The notes below the pieces were generated by a model, which was not told the origin of the DNA, searched no databases, and was given only the letters and a program-made list of their open reading frames with translations. A stretch of 64,000 nt of DNA from Bremia lactucae (lineage: Eukaryota > Oomycota > Peronosporomycetes > Peronosporales > Peronosporaceae): positions 3,604,104 through 3,668,103 of the forward strand of contig NC_090611.1 in assembly GCF_004359215.1 (NCBI RefSeq), given 5' to 3'. The position numbers and the translations under genes are program-made. This document shows positions 10,880 through 21,500 of the stretch, piece after piece (the stretch's first letter is position 1; the number at the start of each line of letters is the position of its first letter).

Positions 10880-13058
10880 ATGATGCCCAACATACACGAT
10901 ACCTAGTAAGTTGTATAGTGAATCATCCAATAGATGAACAAACACATGTAGCTGCGTTTATTGGAGGTCTTACAGACGGGCCTGTCAAGAATCACCTGAT
11001 CCAGCTTGAACTAGAGACGCTAGACCAAGCGATCTCTGTAGCGGAACATGAGGTTTTCAGCTTTAAACAGGCTTTCGTCCACTCTGGAGCTTATCGTTCT
11101 CCGAGACAACAAGAAAATGGATGTTCGGAACCTATGGACCTCGCGCATGTTGAGAGCGAGAATCCTCGCTCTTCAAGTTGCAAATGATCGTTGGAAAAAC
11201 GGGTTACGACGACTATGAGTGTAATCAGTGCCTAAAAACACTGCGTGAAACGAGCGACCTCCCGCTAGGAGCTGCGGTGAACGCGGACTCGACGCTGTTG
11301 CGAAACCGCAACGACGAGGCGGATGGTAAGAAAAAAACGGTCGGACGTAGTACGGGCGCAACGCCCTACTGATCCAGCTACCTCAAAAAAAATTGCAAAT
11401 CTCTTAACGAAAGTTGCTCCAGACACACAGTCATTGTGTGTAACTGCTTCGAGTGATGAGGTTAACCTCATCACCTTGAAAATAATGGTGGCAAAAAAAT
11501 TGCCACTAAAGTCCCTAGTCGATCGGGATTGGCAGTCGTTTTTTAAATTAAATGACTTGTGGGGCGTCGAACAATCTAAATACGCCAACTGCTAGAAGAT
11601 CGCAGACTCAAATTTATTGAGCGCGATATTCCTCTAACAAGGATGACAGTGCGTCTAGCAACAGGCATATCTGAAACAGCAAAAATGATGTCACCGTACT
11701 TGATTTGGATGACAATTTGATGTCATCCTTGAATCACCATGGCTCAGAAAGTACGAGTCATGCATAATTTGGCAGCATCAGGCCGTGACGATGCCTATCT
11801 CTCGTTCAACAGGGGTCATCTGATGAACCTGGAGCATCCACAAGCTTGTGGATATCCTACGAGTGAGTGGGATGGCCTCACTTGTGGTTCGGTCGTTTGC
11901 ACGACTGCACAAGACCTCATTGTGAATACCGATTACACTGTGGAGCTAGATCCCGACGGCTTTGCAGAAGCACAGGCAGCGTCGAAGATCGACCACCCGA
12001 ATAATTTGACTGGTACGAAAGATAGATGCTTGCTTGGAAAGCAACATCAAAAATATTGAAACGCCTGTCTGCAAGAGACAGTGCGAAAGTTTTAGATTGA
12101 CTGAAGAATCGATCGTAGAGGATCTCGCTGTGGTTGCGCACCACAGCTAGAGAGAGTTGGGGAGTATACTCCCCAAATAAAACTTGAGGGAAGAACTACC
12201 CAAGATTCTTTGGGGATAAGTCCCCAAAAACCTGTGACCAATGGTTCGCAGGCACCTTTTGAATAAGTTAAAATTAGGAGAACTGAAACATTTAATGTTT
12301 TATTAAACAACGGATCAAGTGTAGGCGAATATACACTTGATCTGATAGCGCCTCCGAAGTTAACTTCCCAATTAAATCAATTGCCAACGCTAGAACCGAA
12401 ACAGTTCTTGCGTGATCTTCATAGTGGCAAAGTCAAGCAGATCTGCGTACTTGTCACAGATGATAACTACCTGGCCGATATTCGGTCGGCACTAGTATTT
12501 TCTGGATTCTCAGCAGCTCATCGATGGACGAAGGTGTCCCTGATGAGAAGACTCGCATGGAACGTCTTACGTTCCAATCCTGAAGTTTCTTGTAGACAAA
12601 CCCTTTTTATAAGAATTTGATTCGAATTCAAGAATGTGTTTCCTGAATCCGTCCCGTGCGAGTTGCCTAAGGATAAATGCACTCGACATTAAATCGACCT
12701 GGACCAAGTTCGGAATACTGTGTCATAAAGCAGTTACCACTGCCTCGTGAACATGTATTAGCGATCGAAAAAAAAAAAAAATTCTTTGCCGATCGCTTAA
12801 CAGCGGGCCATGTGAGGGAGTCAGCCTTCTCACATAGCTCCCTGACCTTCTATGGTTATAAATCAATAGGAGGGTGGCGGATTGTGTATGTGATCAATAT
12901 TAATTGAACGCTGCAAGGGATCCGTCTCAATCGCCGATTCCAGGAAAGAAAGTTATCATTGACGGACTGTCAAAGAGTACCATCTTTTCGTCAATGGATC
13001 TGACGGATGGATCTCATCGTATCCTCATGCGTGTACACGATTTTTTGTTCACAGCAGT
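10880..13058 (+). mobile_element. Family-2 gypsy 5' half: gag, protease and RT start, decayed
   Basis: 10918-11187 is a gag piece (AAFIGGLTDGPVKNHLIQLE and following). 11323-11595 resembles the protease region but lacks a DSG/DTG triad. 12,300-13,050 is homologous to 62,600-63,390 at the window end, covering the linker, the protein before RT and the first RT blocks. Many stops and frameshifts occur, including a run of 15 A at about 12768-12782. At about 13058 the sequence switches to family 1. Confidence 0.75.
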
Positions 13059-14410
13059 AAGCACCCCAAGCGGTATGCTTTGGGAGTGGCTTGTGATGCC
13101 CCAAGGTTTGAAAAACGCACCAGCGACATTCAACCGAGTGGTGGCTCACGTGATGCGTCAGCACCGTGCCTACGCGCCTCATTACTTTGACGATGTATTC
13201 GTGCATAGTAGGGCCGAGGACGGGCTGAGCGCAATAGAGTCGCACAAGCGTCATTTAGACGCTGTGTTGCAGACTTTAAAGGACGCCCAATTGTACGTCA
13301 ACTTGCAAAAGTGCGTCATAGGGGTCCCTGAGATACCTGTACTGGGCTGCATCGTTGGTACACATGGTGTACGAGCAGACCCAGACAAGGTAAAATCAGT
13401 AAAGGAATGGCCAATCCCACGGCATGTGAAGGATTTGCGCCAATTCCTAGGGCTCGCTAATTACTTGCATAAGTATAGCAAGAATTATGCTGAGCAAACT
13501 AAACCATTTTCTGACTTCCATAAAAAGGACGCATAATGGGTTTGGTTTAAAGAATAAGATCATGCGTTCACACCACTGACGCAATCTTTTGTAGAGGCAC
13601 CGGTCTTGGCATTGCCAGACGCGGATAAGCCCTTTAGCGTCGTCTGCGATGCAAGTAATTTTGCAATCGGCAGCGCGCTCATGCAGAAGGATGACGACGG
13701 CGTTGACCGCGTCATCTCTTATCAGTCCCGGCTATTAAAAGCCGCGGAACTGAATTACCCTGTGCATGACAAAGAGCTACTTTTAATAAAGTATGCTCTT
13801 GTCAAGTTTCGTGTGCACCTACTGGGCGCCGAATTATTTGTGCTTTATACGGATCACGCATCACTGCGGACCGCAATAACTTACCGTACCTCTCGCCTAG
13901 AGTGGCAAGATGGCTTACATTCTTCTCTGAATTTAATTTCAAAGTTGAGTACAAGCCGGGTAAGTTCGAATGTCTTAGCTAACGCTTTATCGCGCAGACC
14001 AGACTTCGAGGTAAGACACCAGGAAAGTGTGTCTAGTGCTAAAGCACCTTTTCAGCCGTCAACGTTAGCAGCCATGAAGGCATATCACGTGACGAGCTCA
14101 TTAGCCTCTGAAATAAAAGAGAGCTACAGTCAGGACGACCATTTTCGCTTGCTGTTGGATCACTTCGGTGGACGAAAGGTAACCCTTCCGTCGCACCTAA
14201 AAGCTAAGCTAAATCGCTTTAGCTACAGCGATGGCCTGTTATGGCATCAGCTGTCACCTTGTGATGCCTTGAGATTCTATGTGCCTCATGACACAAATCT
14301 CAGGCTGATGATCCTTCACGAGCTCTATGATGCGCCATCTAATAGGCATCTGGGCCGTGAAAAGACATGCTTACGAGTGTCGGAGGAATTTTGGTGGTCA
14401 GAACCATATT
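13059..14410 (+). pseudogene. Gypsy RT and RNase H, family-1 copy 2
   Basis: From the junction, RT continues with GMLWEWLVMPQGLKNAPATF and an intact-looking YFDDVFVHSR catalytic box near 13185. The RT connection domain runs to a TAA at 13534-13536. RNase H (13606 on) has FSVVCDASNFAIGSALMQ, the KELLLIKYAL helix and YTDHASLRT. The reading frame then enters the integrase zinc region (GREKTCLRVSEEFWW) and stops at 14410. It is better preserved than copy 1. Confidence 0.85.
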
Positions 14411-15276
14411 GATGGGTGGCCAATAATATTCGTTCTTGCGAACAGTGTCAGCGCATGAAGCTTACACCGTCCAGCAGTGTGCCACTGAAGCCGCTGCGAT
14501 TTCAACCAACTGTTGGAAGTCAGTAAGTCTGGACTCCATGATAGGCATGCCACCCGATCAGAAGGTTCGGACAGGGCTCATCGTCTTTATCGACGGACTG
14601 AGCAAAATGGTGCATTCAGCACCATGTAAAACATCAATCACAGGCAAGAAGGCAGCTCTCTTGTTCCTGGATCATGTTTACCGACTACACGGGATGCCCG
14701 AGTCCATAGTATCGGACCGGGATCCAAGTTTTACGTCTGGTTTTTGGCGACATGTGTTCGAGCTGCTAGGTGGCAAGCTCCACATGTCGACCGCAGATCA
14801 TCCCCAGACCGATGGCCAAACAGAACGTGCCAATCGGGCCGTGGCGGATGTCTTACGCACTTGGCAACTCCCCTCCCACAGAATAAAGCAGCAATTTCCC
14901 TTGGTGGATTTCGCTATAAATAACAGTGTCCACGCCAGTACGGGTGAGACACCGTTTTATATTAATGGAGTGTGCTATCTCTTCGGACGCCAGTCTCGTT
15001 TGTGCGCACCTCACTGTGCTCGGTGCGAAAGAGGGGCATAGTTTCGTCAATATGACGATGACCCGCGAGTATATCATGTCAACGACAGAAACCTGCGATA
15101 TTGACCCTGCCAATTTAGCAGTGGCCAATAGAACTACGTCCTATGACCGACCTCTCGACGGTGTAATAGGCGAGTTTGATGTCAAAAGCGTGAGCGAGGC
15201 TCAAAGCTCTATGGATGAGCGACTAGCTATCACGCGAAAAGTCCGTGACGCGATGGCAAGTGCACAGAACAAGTAA
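14411..15276 (+). pseudogene. Gypsy integrase, family-1 copy 2
   Basis: The second half of the zinc site (RSCEQCQR) is followed by the core. The three DDE acidic positions are visible as FIDGLSK, SDRDPSF and TDGQTER in the frame at 14436-15041. The C-terminal part continues at 14926-15276 in another frame. Breaks are few (a TGA before the core and one frame change), so this copy died more recently than copies 1 and 3. Confidence 0.8.
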
Positions 15277-15494
15277 AAAGAATATGCGGACTAAAACGGT
15301 CACAAAAATAATAATGGCTTAAGAGTGGAGGGAAACGTACTGTTAAGTTACCCGAAAATGCAATTCCTATTACCTGGAGGTACTTCAAAGTTGTTGCCGC
15401 GTTTCATTGGGCCTTTTATGGTGGTAGAAGAGGTTGGATTCCTTAATTATAGGCTCACCCTTCCCCCATACATGAAGACGCATCCGTACTCTAC

Positions 15495-16137
15495 GTGGGT
15501 CGTCTGAAACGGTATGTAGACCATAATGAGGTCACATACCCCCATCCGTCTAAGAAGACCGATGGTGACGCCGATTGTGAGTCGAGCGTCGTTCGGGTGA
15601 GAGAGACGGAGAAGGCGAAAAGCTATCAGCCGACCGACTCCTCTCACCACGAACAGGACTCGGAGAGCGAGAGACATCACGCGAGTAACGCGGATCCCTC
15701 AGCATTATCCTCTCAAAAAGGTCCAAGCGAGTCTTTAAGCGCTCATAACCTTGACGAGCCTTCGCTCGGACATCAACAAGATCCGAGGTCAGTCGCGAGG
15801 CTTTAACCTCGAGATCCACAATACGTCGTTCAGCAGCGTTTAACGCCTGTGACTGAACGGACGAAGGTAAGACAGCCACGAGTTGGTGGGCGCGATCGCC
15901 ACTCCTATCGGGCGCCACCTGCACTGATGGATGCGGGTGGGTATCAACGCTTCCTTGTTGGAAGGTTGCTTGCCCACCGCTCCGTGAGGCAAAGATGTAA
16001 GATCCTCGTCCAATGGAAAGGGAAAAGGTTACCCGAAGAGTATCGACTCTTGGGAACCAAACGATACCCTACGTATTGATGTGCCCGGCTTGGTGGCTGC
16101 CTATGAAAAGGAGCACCAACTGAGGCCTATTCGCTAG
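15495..16137 (+). pseudogene. Pol C-terminus with chromodomain
   Basis: After an acidic linker, the frame near 15940-16060 encodes a chromodomain start (FLVGRLLAHR, then ILVQWKGKRLPEE). After a one-base frame change it continues as DSWEPNDTL and LVAAYEKEH to a TAG at 16135-16137. This matches the chromodomain order (Tyr/Phe-aromatic, W-K-G, E-W-E-P, C-terminal helix) found at the integrase end of chromoviruses, which in that group directs integration to modified chromatin. The family therefore belongs to the chromodomain-bearing gypsy lineage. Confidence 0.75.
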
Positions 16138-17103
16138 TCTCAAATGGACTAGCAGAAGCAGCGTTGTGAGACGAAACAGGGGGTACAGTACCGCCCATGA
16201 TTTCTTTCACACGCAAGCGAGCGAAATTAATTCGCTGCGACCGCTGTTTCATCGCACCGGAATGCGGATGAATGTGGCGCGTGAATTCCGCCTCGCATTG
16301 GTCGGGCGTTTCATTTGAATGCAACACGACCGGGATCGGGAAAATACGCCCAAGCGATTTTCCCTGAGCCCTCAATGATTTAAAGACGCCATAATATTGA
16401 TGTGCGTCTAAAGAGTGCGCTCGAGGAGCGACGCTCTTGGCCCGCTTAAACGAGGCCATTAAGATGGAGGGAGCATCGGTGATATGCCACCCGTCACATA
16501 GCCACGTTCTAAACGACTGGCTTGTGACACCGACTGAGCACGTTCACGTCTCGTCGGCGGAGCTTTAGGCTCCAAATCCTCTATGTCAGAACCATTATGG
16601 ATAATGGTTTGAGCGATAGGCGTTGTGGTTTTACCCAACGGAGAAGCGGCTGCGCCTTTATGGGCAGCGTTCTCATGAATGGTCGCTGCGCTCTCATGTA
16701 TGGTCGCTGCGCTCTCATGAATGGTCGCTGCGCTATCCAGCGCAGACGACGAGACAGCATTCGTAAATGTTGCAGTCTCCATTTTGTGAGCCATGAGAGA
16801 AGTTTGGATGGGCAATAATGCGCCATCATCCTTCCTCGTGAGCTCGTTGTCCGCATCACTACTATGAGTTAACGGCAACGGTGTCGACTAATTGTAGTCG
16901 ACAATGAGCGACGGATCAACATCCTCACTGTTAAAGTGGGATAAATCCTTAAGCCCACTTAACGCGACAGCAGCAGTAGCTGTCGGCGTTTAGACTAAGC
17001 CATTGAACGCTGCAGGCGTGTTAACGCGGTGCGTGCGCTTAGCGTGAGGTTGAGTGGGTGTCTTCGCAGAGGACCCACCAACGTGGCCCCTTTTCGGTGG
17101 CAT
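16127..17103 (-). pseudogene. Antisense accessory ORF of the family-1 gypsy element
   Basis: Between pol and the 3' LTR the minus strand is open from an ATG at 17103. The frame runs with only two in-frame stops (a TAA, then a TAG near 16900) to a TAA at 16459-16461. It restarts at an overlapping TAATG in another frame and runs to a TAG at 16127-16129. The product would be basic at the N-terminus (MPPKRGHVGG and following), Ala/Ser/Thr-rich in the middle with three copies of ATIHES or ATIHEN, and charged at the C-terminus. It ends tail-to-tail with pol, overlapping by about 10 bp. I recognise no domain. Antisense ORFs in this position are known from some plant gypsy elements; a role here is inference. 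Confidence 0.5.
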
Positions 17104-17222
17104 CTTTGACGCCGTGTATAGAAACACAGGTCGCTAGAGTGATTGAGTGAACTAGCGGCGAGTAAAGCTGCTCGCAGTTCCTCGCTCCTCTTTGACGAAT
17201 TTAAAATATAAATTTGTTCTTT

Positions 17223-17237
17223 AAGGGGGGGGGATAG
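17223..17237 (+). other. Polypurine tract of family 1
   Basis: A run AAGGGGGGGGGATAG directly precedes the TGTAAC start of the 3' LTR. This is the expected place and composition of a plus-strand priming site. Confidence 0.75.
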
Positions 17238-17769
17238 TGTAACAGGCGAAAGTTGCCCTAATGTTACACGTCCCCGATAAGTACACTTGGTGTACTTAAG
17301 GGGATGGTCAATTACTTAATTAAAGTAATTAGACCCCGCACTCGGGTGTGGTTCACATTTGTCAACCAACCCTTGTGTATGTGATTCGCATGGGTGCATC
17401 CACATTAGGAGAGATGACGCCTAGTGTCATCCGTTACGCGAAGTATCTAGAAAGACACGCTTGCAATACATATTAAGTGTTATCGATAGAGATGACATTT
17501 TGATTGGTAATAAATAGGTATTTATTTTTAATGCGATTAAATATAAATCAGTCTAAAAACTACTTCCTGCTTAGTAAGTGCGCACGGAGACGGATTACCG
17601 CTCCCGTGACGACACTTAACTACAGTACTTAGTGCGTTGGGTGAGGTCGCTAACGCGGCCACCCCAACTACCTCACTGCACGCAAGAGAAGACGGTCCAA
17701 CCGCTTCCTAGCTGTGGTAGGGTGTGTGTCTAAGTAGAGCGTGGCCGCATTAAGACGTGCCCGCCTACA
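17238..17769 (+). repeat. Family-1 gypsy 3' LTR (copy 2)
   Basis: It starts TGTAAC and ends CCTACA (532 bp) and aligns with 4797-5326. It follows a polypurine tract. No target-site duplication matching the other LTR was found, and the two LTRs differ at roughly one site in seven over the part compared by eye. Confidence 0.8.
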
Positions 17770-17775
17770 TATACA

Positions 17776-17922
17776 AGAGTACTTAGTGCGTTGGGCGAGG
17801 TCGCTAAGGCGCTCACCACAGTTATCGCGCTGTACGCAAGAGTAGACGGTCAAACCGCTTCCTCGCTGTAGTAGGGTGTGTGCCTAAGTAGAGCATGACC
17901 ACATTATGACGTGCCCGCCTAC
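17776..17922 (+). repeat. Duplicated LTR tail
   Basis: This stretch repeats the last ~150 bp of the adjacent LTR (from GTACTTAGTGCGTTGG to CCGCCTAC) with several substitutions. It is the remnant of a second LTR of the same family lying directly behind the first. Confidence 0.7.
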
Positions 17923-18587
17923 GATTTTCAATGGGAATGGAATTTCTTATTGAATTTCTTTTTGAGATTCATAGAAACCCAAAATAATTGGTTAGTGTTT
18001 CTATACGTTACTAATTCATTGCAAAATCACATCTCGATGTTACCATTCTTACACCGTCGTCACGATTCGTTGTCTCAAGTTTCATTTTGATTGACATTCT
18101 TCCATCGGTAAAGCAAAATATAAGCACAATGCAGATCGAAAAAGCGTGCAAATATAAGATCGCTGTAAGTATCACCATACCTACGGACGCCTGTTCCGAA
18201 ATACACAGCAAGTAGCTTTAAAAGTCCATAAAAATCGATTTCGCAAGCGACTGGCTGTAGTAGTTTCTGTTTTACCTCGTCTTATCCGTCTTTCTATGCA
18301 TTTGCACAACTTTCTATTGGGACAACAGACAGTGGTGCAATAAAGCACCTGAATTAGAATTTCAAGTACTGTGCGGAATCTTCCCAGAATGTTATTCCTT
18401 GCAAAGAACGTCGATAAGTGTCTCGAGCCCCTCTGTATTGACTCTCACTTGGAGCTAGTATGCTTTGTGACAAAGTCAACTCCAAGCTCGTCTTAAAACC
18501 CAGGTACAAAACCCGGTCGTCCGTCCAGCCGAGGTTTTACTCGTACAACCGCGCGCGTCGCCCTCACACGCCAATCGGAAACTCAAC
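17923..18587. other. Upstream region of the myosin gene
   Basis: AT-rich non-repetitive sequence with no gene. It must contain the promoter of the gene at 18588. A CCAAT (18571-18575) lies too close to the ATG to be a normal CCAAT box. No clear initiator was found. Confidence 0.4.
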
Positions 18588-21500
18588 ATGCAGCGACGCG
18601 GTGGAAGCTCCCGTAAAGAGCGTCTCTTGCGTGCCAAGATGAAGAAAAAGATGCAAACGACCGAGACGTCACCGAGTGGCAATACATTCGAGGACATTTT
18701 GCACATGTCAGACTTGTCCGAGTTGTCGCTACTGGAGAATCTACGCAAACGCTACGAGCACGAGCTCATTTATACGTACGTGGGCCCGATTCTCATTGCC
18801 ATTAATCCGTACAAGAAGCTCGACGTGTATAGCGAGCGCCATATGACTGAATACTATGGCAAAGCCATGGGCGTACTACCGCCTCACGTTTTTGCCCTTG
18901 CAGACCATGCGTACACGCAACTCATTCAAGGCGGTGCGCTTGATCCCGCGAATCAAAGTATTATCATCAGTGGCGAAAGTGGCTCTGGCAAGACTGAGAC
19001 GACCAAGATCATTATGCAGTACTTGGCACGCGCTACAAGCGACCGAAAAGGTCCCGATGGGGACGTGCTTTCTCAAGTCGTACAAGATGGCATGTCCATG
19101 GCCTTAGGAAAACTCGAAGAGCGTGTTCTCGATAGCAATCCATTGCTCGAGTCCTTTGGGAACGCCAAGACGTTGCGCAATGACAATTCCAGTCGATTTG
19201 GGAAATTCATTGAGATTCAATTTAATCATCATGGAAAAATTGTTGGGGCTCAGATTCTTAATTTTCTCTTGGAAAAAACACGGATTGTATCCCAGAGTTT
19301 AGGAGAACGGAATTATCACATTTTCTACCAATTATTAGCCGGCGCGGACACGACTTTGCGCGCGCGGTTACAACTCCAGACGCCCTGGGATTATGACTAT
19401 CTAAGAAAGAGTGAATGTTTTCTGATTCCGTCCTGTGACGATGCGCATGAATTTAAGATTACGACGAAATGTTTAGAAACGATTGGCATCTCCAAGTCTC
19501 GACAGGATATGGTGTTTGAAGTCTTGGCCGCTGTGTTGCACTTGGGAAATTTACAGTTTGCGATGGATAATGACACGTGTGTGCCCGTTGGAGACGAGTC
19601 CGTGAAGGGCTTGCGACTTGTTGCTACACTGCTTAGAGTGAGTGAAGATGCGTTGAATAAAGCCCTTTTGACACGTCAATTGTACGTAGGCGGGAAAGTT
19701 ATTGTACAACAGCAAAATGCCGAGCAAGTGAGTGATAAACGCGACGCGTTGGCGAAAGCGATATACTCGTCGTTGTTTCTATGGCTTGTGTCGGAACTAA
19801 ATCGCACAATCTCGCGTACACAAGACAAGTGGGGCTTTATTGGTGTGTTGGATATCTATGGTTTTGAAAAGTTTGAGTGGAATACGTTTGAGCAATTGTG
19901 TATTAATTACGCTAATGAGAAACTTCAGCGACATTTTAATCAGCATATGCTTGAGGTTGAACAGAATGATTACGCAAAGGAAGGCATCGATTGGAAACAC
20001 ATTGATTTTGATGATAATCAAGAGTGTCTCGATCTGATTGAGAGCAAGGTGAATGGCACTCCTGGAATTTTTATCTCGCTAGACGACGGTTGGCGTCTAA
20101 AGGGCGAAGAAGCAAACAAGAAATTTGTCTCGAATTTACACAATTCATTCGGACGTACGTCTAGCGGCCAGTCGAGCAGTAAGCACAAATTTTACGTCCA
20201 CCCAAAGATGGACGCCGACTTGCACTTTGGTATTAAGCACTATGCAGGTGAGGTGATTTACGATGCCAGTGGATTTAATGACAAGAACAATGAGACTATG
20301 AATGACGACATGAAGGAGTTGATTCGACAATCCGAGAGCCCGTGGTTGCGTGGGATGTTTGATCTCAACATGCAGTCGATTGAAGCCATTCCAAGCAATA
20401 AAACTCAGCCACACACGATTTCACGTCGCCCGAATGAAGGCAAGAAGGGCACGCAGGGCAACAAATCTCGACATATTCGAGAGATCTCGGTAAGTGCCCA
20501 ATTTCGGTACCAGCTTCAAGAGCTGATGAACAAGATTTCGCTCGCAAATCCTCGCTATGTGCGTTGTATCAAGCCGAACGAGCTCAAGCACGCAAGCGAA
20601 TTCAATGATGCCGACTGTGCTCGTCAGCTTAAGTACTCGGGAATGATGGAAGCGATTCAGATTCGACAGCGTGGCTTTGCTCTACGTGAAGACCATGATG
20701 TTTTTTTCTATGATTACCAGTCGCTAGCGCCAGATGCCGAGAATATTAAAGAGCTGGTCGTCAAGATCTCGTCGATGTTAGGAGCTGGGAAGGAAGAGTG
20801 GCAATTGGGAAAGACCAAAGTGTTTTTAAAGCGCGCGATGGCATTCAAGCTGCGGAAACTTGAGATGCTACGATGCAAGTCAGCTGCTAGGGCTATTCAG
20901 AAGTGGGTACGCATGATTGTACGCAAGGGAGCCGTAGTCACGATTCAAACCAAAATCCGTCAATTTGTTGCAAAGAGGAAGCTTCAGCATCGACGACAAA
21001 GTGCGTACCGCGTCTTGTCTATTCTACGCATGCGTGTGGCCATGATCAAGTACCAGCACATGCGCGCTGAGCATCGTATCCAACAAGACTGGGCGATCCG
21101 GATACAAAAGATCGTACGGGGATATCTCGTGCGTAAGCGTGATTTGCTCCATCCATTTGGGGACATGGGCCCAAAGGAGTTAGACAAGAAGATTACCGAG
21201 ATGGAAGTGGCCATTGAAGATGCCGCTGTAAGCAAACAATTTGAGCTGTGTGCAAACTTACAGCTCGAACTCGAGAAACTTGTGGAGGCTCGAAAGAAGG
21301 TGCGCACTGCGAAAGAAATTGATGCGGAAATTAAAAAGCTGAATGAAGACATGGAGGCGGCTGCCGTGTCAAAGCAATTTGGTCGGTGTGCAGAGCTGCA
21401 GAAGCAGCTCGAAGGGCTTAATGAAGCTCGTAAGCATGTGAAGGAAGATTTGAATGAATTGGAGCCAGAAGAGTTAGATGAGCGTATTCATGCGTTGGAA

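Noticed and set aside
4797..17769. One retrotransposon bounded by the two family-1 LTRs
   Set aside because: The interior has two RT and two integrase regions plus a family-2 LTR, the LTRs differ at many sites, and no target duplication was found.
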